From Candidatus Woesebacteria bacterium (GTDB taxonomy: Bacteria > Patescibacteriota > Microgenomatia > UBA10105 > UBA927): DNA of 8,442 nt. Below are positions 1 to 7,400 of the stretch, piece after piece. Where the stretch lies: positions 1-8,442 of the forward strand of contig JAGVFE010000005.1 in NCBI GenBank assembly GCA_020057765.1, in the 5' to 3' direction. How positions within the stretch are numbered: the first letter of the stretch is position 1; each line of letters opens with the position of its first letter. Made by a program: the position numbers and the translations under genes. The notes beneath the pieces were generated by a model. That model was not told the origin of the DNA. It worked only from the letters and a program-made list of their open reading frames with translations, and did no database searches.

Positions 1-324
1 GAGACCATAAAGAAACGAGCCTATCCAATACGATACAACAAGCTTGCTCTCCCGGAATAAATCTGAATATTCCGGCTTTTTGCCTGCCAGAAAAAGGAGG
101 AGGACCCGGAATAGCCCGATGGTAAACACCGCTCCCAGGACCCAAAAAACGATATTCACCATCCACTTGACCCAGAAAAAATCTTCACTGACCCATTGGA
201 GGAAAAAACCAGGGGCAAAGCTGATAAAATTTGCCACAATAGCTACCACCAGAAGAAACAGCCAGTGAGCTTTGAACGTATTCCAACCGAAAGAGAGGGC
301 TTCTTTTTTACTAAACATAGGCAT
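1..324 (-). CDS. Polytopic membrane protein, N-terminal 108 codons (C-terminus beyond left edge)
   Basis: An open frame runs from ATG at 324 to the left edge without a stop, so only the N-terminal part is seen. The start reads MPMFSKKEALSFGWNTF. Hydrophobic segments lie at about residues 20-42 and 54-80, and a third begins at about 94. A basic, polar loop AGKKPEYSDLF (80-90) sits between the second and third. The pattern of a short soluble head with GW-x-x-F, two membrane helices, then a GKKP-x-(Y/F)-SDLF loop resembles bacterial integral membrane proteins of the DUF975 kind; this is a resemblance judged by eye, and the function is unknown. ATG at 318 (MFSKKEAL) is an equally possible start; neither has a well-spaced Shine-Dalgarno, and GAGG lies about 15 bases before the ATG at 324. 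It lies 58 bases downstream of the transglycosylase-like gene on the same strand. Confidence 0.8.
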   Translation of the reverse strand, partial: MPMFSKKEALSFGWNTFKAHWLFLLVVAIVANFISFAPGFFLQWVSEDFFWVKWMVNIVFWVLGAVFTIGLFRVLLLFLAGKKPEYSDLFRESKLVVSYWIGSFLYGL

Positions 325-328
325 ACAT

Positions 329-360
329 AGTATAGTGAACCTCACGCTGTTGGCTGTCAA
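329..360 (-). promoter_or_regulatory. Weak candidate promoter before the membrane protein gene
   Basis: On the minus strand TTGACA (360-355) is followed after 20 bases by TATACT (334-329). The boxes are good matches to sigma-70 consensus, but the spacer is longer than the usual 16-18. Transcription would start around 322, which would make the ATG at 318 leaderless or nearly so. This is a match seen by eye only, and the gene may instead be read through from upstream. Confidence 0.2.
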
Positions 361-382
361 GAGGGTGGACCAGCTCATAACA

Positions 383-1423
383 TTATTTTTTCGCACGCTG
401 CGGAACCGGTGTCATGTATGGAAATATAAATTTTTCGATGTCGCTTGCGGTGATGACTTTTTTGCTATAGCGGCCTTGCGTATTTGTAAATTCATCAGCT
501 CGAGTCGTCATAAGTTGTCGGATGTTTGCAGCATTGCCCAATATATCAGGAACATAGACGGAAACTTCATTGGCAAAATCCGTGCCGGTTGTTTGTCCAA
601 AGAGCAATTTTGATGAGGTTAATAAGTACTCAGGTTTAGCTATTTGATCCCATTGTACTTGGCTTTTTTCCATTTTTCTGCAGGCACTTTTTTCCGACTG
701 TAGACACGCCGAAACTGCCGCATCAATGATCTTGCCTTTGTTGTACCGACCCAACGCAAGTGCCCATTGGGTGTCTTCTGAAAACCCCGGGGCAACCGTC
801 GTAGAAATGTAATTTTTGACCCATGCCATATACATGGATCCCAACACAATGTTTGCCGTTGGGTCTGTCTTCCAATAGTCTGTCTGAACGAGTTTTCCCT
901 TCTTGGTGTCCCACCGAACAAGGCGGCCATACAGTGCTTCCAATTCTCTGCGTTGTCCCCCTGGCGGCAGTCGCTTGATGAATGCAGGAAGACCGGTTTG
1001 TGTATCTGCCAAAAATCGATTCCCGATACATCTGTGCGATAAGAATCTCCCGAGGGATCCCAAAAAGATCCGCAACATCCAGCAGCAACAACTCTTTGGG
1101 CATGGTGCGCAAACCCGCTTGAGGAAATAGGGAGACAAGATTGGCTTCCAATTCACGATACCGTTGAGCTGGAGGAACGGAAGGAGGGGCAACCGCGGGT
1201 ATTGGTATTGCCAGCGTTGGCAGCTGGGCTTTCGGCATGAGTTCGGGACGCGTTAATCGGATGACTTCCTCGTCTTTGCTATGAACATCAGATGGGGGGG
1301 TGTCGGGGCAGCCTTGCCGCAGAGCTTCTGATGCCACGGCTCGCGCGCTTCGTAGCAGATGATCCCAAAGGCAAGCAAACCGATTGGTGCGGCACGGAAT
1401 GCAATGATACGGATGGGCATCAT
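383..1423 (-). CDS. Divergent SLT-type lytic transglycosylase module, frame interrupted twice
   Basis: Conceptual joining of three frame segments (1423 to about 1294, about 1294 to 1015, about 1011 to 383) gives about 346 residues. Residues 1-25 are a hydrophobic signal or anchor (MMPIRIIAFRAAPIGLLAFG). A Pro-rich linker follows (IPAVAPPSVPP), then the SLT-like core. QMYRES carries the presumed catalytic Glu at about 135; TGLPAFIKRLPPG (about 143-155) stands for the usual GLMQ-x-x-P; DPTANIVLGSMY (about 187-198) matches DP-x-x-NI-x-x-G-x-x-Y; ALGRYNKG (about 223-230) matches ALAAYNAG. This motif order is typical of enzymes that cleave the MurNAc-GlcNAc bond of peptidoglycan with 1,6-anhydro product, acting outside the membrane. 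Two cysteines (about 240 and 248) could form a disulfide. The gene shares its frame with the giant gene upstream at both its ends, so it may be that protein's C-terminal domain rather than a separate gene. No clear Shine-Dalgarno precedes ATG 1423. The breaks may be sequencing errors, decay or slippage. Confidence 0.7.
1011..1015 (-). other. Frame break 2 at a T5 tract, just after the catalytic Glu
   Basis: Coding-strand sequence GAATCGATTTTTGGCAGA. Upstream frame reads RES-IFGRYTN and loses SLT similarity; removing one T gives RES-ILADTQTGLPAF, which continues the SLT module in the frame ending at 383. A skip of one base before CGA would give RES-RF instead, closer to the usual ESRF. Confidence 0.65.
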
Positions 1424-4400
1424 GCCCCCGCCTGCAACAAGCCCCTGGCGTGTTGGTTTCCACCAGCGGGAGTGCACAACGGAGGCTGCTGCCCGATCAG
1501 GCAGACTGCATCCCCTCGGCGCAGAAGGGCCTCCGGCATATACCGGGTGTGCCAAACGAAAACCCACAATCTTTCCGCAATTTTCACCACGTTCAGCTGC
1601 TTGTTCAATGGTCTCAACTCCATCTTTGATGATTCTCTGCGCTGCTTGTTCCAAAGAGTTGAGTGGTATTCCCCCGCCTGCCACCATGCCGACCGAAGGG
1701 CGCGCAGTGATGCCGGACGGTGCATTAAAATTTGGCACAATTCTTGTCATCGGTTGGTCAAGATGTCCTTGATACAGCATGGGAAAAAGCTGTTGAAGCT
1801 CAACGGCATTGGGGAAACGATTGTGTGTGGCGAAAAACTGTAAAAGCTTCGGCAGTACCTGTACCGGTGCCCTCTTGATTATTCGTACAAGCAATCCGCA
1901 GCCGCCGCTTCCCTGTCCTCCATCTTCAGCATATACCCGCTCGATCCAGCCGTAGGCAACACTGCAGTTGCTCATTTCACTCATTACTTGTGCTGCCTGC
2001 CCGGAAATTTGGGTTACAATATTTTTCTTTGCTATTAATCGAATTCGCATGAATCGTTGTCGTCCGTACGGGCTGTCATGATCATGCGTTTCGATAACCC
2101 GATCACCATAAAACCGCTGCATACTGTCAGCATACCCATTATCTATAGCTGCGTCAGCAGTAATATACTTTACCTTTCTCCTAAGAAGTTCAGCTTCCTG
2201 TACTTTTTTAATTTCACCAATCAGCCCTTTTCCCTGAAATTCAGTCAATATTGCACTTGATGAGATATACATAGTTTGATTATTCTCACCCGGTATAGCA
2301 TACGAATAGCCTATAACCTTACCCGTGACTGCATCTCTGGCAATCACTACAACATTATCCGGATCGGTAAAATCATGTTGTAGCTGTTCTTCTGAATACC
2401 CATTTCCCTTAAAAGCTTCTTCTTCAATACGGAGAATATCTGCACGGATCAGCTCCCATTCATCTGTCTTTATCAAATCAATAGTTCGCTTAGGTGCTTG
2501 TACGTTCTGTACACCTGGTTGTACTTGTGATTCTGTCTTTGCAGATTCTATGTAATTCTTTTCAAATTTATCTGCTACTGCAGGTTTAAGCGGTGAAGCT
2601 GATGAAACAGTGTAAGTAATTGAACTGGTCGGATTAAAGACTTCCTCACCTACTGATACTTTTTGATCTGACTGATATGTCTCAACCAGATATTGCTCTA
2701 ACGGGTGGGCCTGATTATCTCTGTTTGACAATCCGCCTGCTTCCATGGTAATCATTAGTGTAAACCCGTTTTCTCGTGCAAAACCATACACCTGTTCCAT
2801 GGCTAGATTTACAAATTCTTTCATTTTTTCATTTGACAGTTGTTTCGCCCATGCCTCAGAATAATCAAAACCGCTCATAATCATTCGATTATTCTGTATG
2901 ATAAAAAGAATATTACCCATGAGTTCCCCATCAACAAGTATCCTGACGACTGCCGTACTGCTCCGTGCGTTGATGTACGGCCTCCAGCCAAAACATGTGC
3001 CTCCAGAACACTTTCCCTGAAACAAATCCAATAAATTCTTTGGCTGAAATACGAGGTCGATTTTTTTCGTTTTCTTATTTGTTTTATCCGCGACATAGGC
3101 TATAGATTCCTTCAACTTTGTTAGTGTTTTCCATGACGCACTTCTCTTAATGACAACATCCAAATCGCTTAATCCCTGTTCACTTAATATATGCTCTAAT
3201 ATGAGATTTGACTGACTGAGCCGTATATAAAATGTGCTCGTTTGATCATCAGAAAGCTCTCCTTTTTCGTATTTGACAAGATCGTCAAGTCCAATTTCAG
3301 AAAATACCTGGTGGACTATCGACATGACCTCCTCTTCACTCAGCTGTAATTTACTAAAAAGATATTTTTTGATATTTTCAGGTTTATCTGTCCGGATTTT
3401 TGCCGGCACGCTTCGTTCTTCTAGGAACGCAGCATCCTGCTGATCAACTTTTTCATTTATGATAGAAATAGCTTCTTTCAATTTTGAGGTATTTATCAAT
3501 TCCTGTAATCCCAACACTTTATTTATCAGTTCCTTTAACCTTGATTGATCTTCTGAAGGAACGACTATCTTTACTGATTCCGTAAGTATTTGAAACGACC
3601 GTATACCGGGCTTAGGAATTAATGTTGTAATAATATGAGTATCAATATCCCGAAGCACTGCGGTCAGACTTCTTCCTAAAGTAGGAATGTTATATACGTT
3701 CGCGATAGAATTTATCGCTTCATCAAATTTTTGCGATTGTCCTTGATCATAATCTAAAGAACGGAGGAAATGCGCATAATATGCATAATCCGTATCAGCC
3801 AATGGTTCCCCATGAAATACTTTTCTCTCAAAAAGGCGATATTGAGTATCTATTGACCTCACAATTTCAAGTATTTTTTTATGCCGCCTGTCTTTGTCCG
3901 TTACTTGCTTCAACTCACTCGTAATTGCAATAGCTTCAAAATATAAACTTGTCCGGGCATGGATAAGGAGCTCCGGGTTCGATTGAATAAGTTGCAGTAA
4001 TATTTCCCGTTGCTCTGTGCTCATCACGGATAATCCCAAATGACGCAATGCTTTCTCATTGTTCTTTTGCTTTGCATCAAAAAGCAGGTGAATAAGATTA
4101 AACAAATTCAGCTGTAAATCTGACTTAACGTTCAAAACGTTTGCTAAATTCTCATTTGTAATAATGTGTTCCATCTGATTGATTCGTGCTACATCTTCAG
4201 GTTTCTCCATAAAATACTGGAGAAGAAACACCGTGTTTACGGGATCTACCCAAGCCGGAATGGATTTACCGGAAGTATATCGATTCATAATATCTACCAA
4301 GGGTATGCGCAACTCCGGGTGCGAAAGCGTACGCTCAATAAATTCTTTACGAGATTTATTTGGTATCTTGGGATTACGTATGACAGTATATATTTCAGAA

Positions 4401-7400
4401 TCCAATGTTTGCTTAAGCAGTTCATCAAGAAATACCTTATTCGGATCATATTGATCTATAATTTCTGTATACAGTTGAATCTTCTTGCTGGTTGTTGTGC
4501 GACTGTCAGAAAGTACTCTAAAGAGTCGCTGAACATAACCCAAGCTGAATGAGTCATTTTTGTCTGTAAGCTTACCGATCAATTTCATAGTTTCTGCGAT
4601 AAAATTAGGATCATCAAATAATCCCAATGCCTGCGTCATAGTATTTAATGCCAGCATTCGATTGAGATCATTAAGTGTAAAATCACTTCTATTAAAATGT
4701 CCAGCAAAAGAGCTGAGTTTTGAATGAAATTTTGGATCTATAAACATCGTCCGTAATATTCTCGCAAACTCCAGAGGCGTCATAAACCCTGCGTTTCTCC
4801 CAAACATGTCCGCCAGCTGAAAGGCGCCAGAGCTTTTCAGTTTCCCGTTTTTCAATAGATCGACTATCTGAAACAGCAAGGGCACATACTGTTTCCCCAT
4901 TTTGTATTGCAACGCAGAAAATGTTTTTTCTCCCATCTCTGTATCATTGAGAGCTTGACTCAGGGTTTTTATGAAGCCATTTGTATCCGTCGGGTCACCG
5001 TCGAAAAGAAAGCTAACCGCATGCTGGCGCAACTCTGTTTCTTCTTTCGGATCCAGAAGTATCCGCACAACGGTGGGGTACAGTTCCTGGTACCACTCCG
5101 GCGGCAAGGAAAAATGTTCATCAGTTTCTAAACTCGTAAGAAGAATGAGTTTCAAAAGCGGATTGCTTTGCGGATTATCCAACAAACGCTTTATAAGAGG
5201 CAGTGCTGACGGATCTTTACTTGTTGGCAAGTAATGGAAAGACTCTATTTGAGTAAGTTCGTAGTCGGAAAGAGATTGAAAGAAGCTATCGGGAATCTCG
5301 TTTGTGCCTGAAATATCACCCAACCGATTATGGAAATACATAAGGTATGGCCAGATCTGTTGGGGATGAGCCAAAAGAATACGGTACAATGCTTGATCTG
5401 TCACAGACCAAGTGGAGGCATATTGATCAAAGTATGCCTTGAAATTGCCTTTAAAGGCATGCCAATCGCGCATGGTGTGGTAGAGAAACCCAGCGCCATG
5501 GCTAAAAAAGTCCTGCTTGATCGTTTCTGCCCAGTCGGCGAGCACAAAGCCTCCAAAACCTGCATTGTTAAACAGTTCATTTCGGATTTGAGCCAAAACT
5601 AAGTCTTTGGCAGATACCAAAAAGAGTGCTCGCTCGTCATCCGTTTCTCCTGCAAGGCGATTGTAATATTCTTTTTCTGCCGGATCGTGGACTAGGTTTG
5701 CTAAACCAGAATCCTCCACAATCCGACGGATATCGCTTATCGGCCACTTCTCGCTGCTTCTCTGATAGTAATCCAGCATTTCTATGCGATTATCTGCTGT
5801 ACCCCCGCTGAGCGTCTCAAAGAACAATTCAGAAAAGTTTTGGCCGGTGTATGAAGTCTTTAACCGATACTCTGTGTTTTTAATACGCTCTGACAGTAAT
5901 GCGACAGTTGAAAGTTTGACGCCTGCGGCTATTGCGTCCTCGTAGAGTTGATAATACGTTCGTGACGTTAATGAAGTGCCAACTGCTTTTACTTCCGCAA
6001 CACTCACCATCTCCCCTATCTTGTATCTTTCTAGGAGCCGGCCGAGGCCCAGACCGCTATACTCTGATTCCTTTACCGTTTGAAGCATGGCAATGACTCT
6101 CAGGTAGCTCTCAATGAGTGCTTTTCGTCTATCAAGAAGTGATTGTTCCGCATCCGATGGCGGCAGGCGTCGAGCGCGATCGTAATCTTTTGCTTTTGCG
6201 ATCTCTATTGGGCGAATCTGATTTTCCACGTCGCGCAGTTGATCCCAAGTGGATGTGTGGAATGCGGCAAATTTATTGTCGTTTCCGATGACTTCAAAAC
6301 GGATATCAAGGGTTTTTGCAGCATCACCGGGATCCAAAGAGAGAAGCTCGCGGTAAATTCCGTAAGGGGACAACTCCCGGTAATCGCGATGCAGTCCCTC
6401 AAAGATTTTGAGTGAAAACAAATTTTTGACTGCCCGTTTGACCGCCGGTTTATCTATCGCCATGGGCCAGACGGCTCGCAGCACCGGCGTTATTTCGCTC
6501 CCCCAAACAAAGTGGTCAAAAAACGAATCATACTCCTCTCCGTATCGCTGACTTTCCGGCGGAGCCACAACATCTCGGGCCGCAGAAAAAAGAAATTTCT
6601 GAGTGCCGAGAGCCACGGAAAGCGTTTTTTCTTCTTCCCGCGCCGACCGGATCCGGCTGTCGGCCGCCAACAGACGATCGTAGAGTGCTTGCTGCATGGA
6701 AATTTCTGCGGGGCGTGTGCGATCGGTCACGCTCGTCACCACGCGTTGTTGGAAATCATAGGCTGGCCTGCCCAAAGGTGTCGCCAATACCATGTGACGC
6801 GCGGCGGCATACATAAGCCACAGCGGTAATGAAACTTTTTTCCAAATACTGTGGTAACGGGACAGATAAAACTCTAGAAGGTCTTTTGGTAATTCACGCC
6901 AATTGACCTCATTATCTTTTTTATATTCTTCGAAAGGTACGCTGGCAGGATGGAACAAACGGAGATCGCTGGGGTCAAGCGGGATGTGACGAAGTCTTCG
7001 CTCAATGACAGAACCGTATATTTCGTCTTTTACTGTCTCAATATATTTGTCCGATATCTGTTCATCAGAACGTAAAAAGAACTGGTGCCAGTTATCGGCG
7101 TCATAGTGCCAGTCCTTTAGCGTGTCAATATCTGCCAGTTTCTTCGTTAAATCTACTTGTCCCTGTAGGAGTTGGTTAAAACGTCTTACCAGCTCTTCTT
7201 TTTCTATTTGGTTGCCGATTGCTTCAAGCTGGGCAAGGCCTGCCTCTCCAGCCCTACGCGCGTTTTGGATAGCGGCAAGCGACTCTTCGAGATCGGCGAT
7301 ATTTCTTTCATACCGGTCATACAGCCGCACGGTGCTCTGAATTCTTCCATCAGAGTTGGATAGAACAAACCGCATGAGTTGATCAAGCACCGAAGCACCG

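Noticed and set aside
44..268. Plus-strand open frame of 74 codons
   Set aside because: It is antisense to the clear membrane protein on the minus strand, and is basic and low in complexity.
325..382. Rho-independent terminator between the SLT and membrane protein genes
   Set aside because: Only a 4-base stem (GTGA/TCAC) and no following T tract on the minus strand.
272..613. Plus-strand open frame of 113 codons
   Set aside because: It overlaps the antisense of the SLT C-terminal part and of the membrane protein start, and has no recognisable pattern.
1294..1303. Programmed -1 ribosomal frameshift site
   Set aside because: The bases do not form a proper X-XXY-YYZ heptamer in the zero frame, and I see no clear stem-loop just downstream.
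723..1463. Minus-strand frame of 246 codons as a gene of its own
   Set aside because: Only its middle (about 1294-1015) looks like protein; its two ends are shifted readings of the giant and SLT segments.
1292..1843. Plus-strand open frame of 183 codons, and several others opposite the giant gene (for example 4166-4552, 6512-6829, 7379-7723)
   Set aside because: All lie antisense to a continuous protein-like frame, show unnatural composition (Cys, Trp, Arg, His runs) and no motifs.
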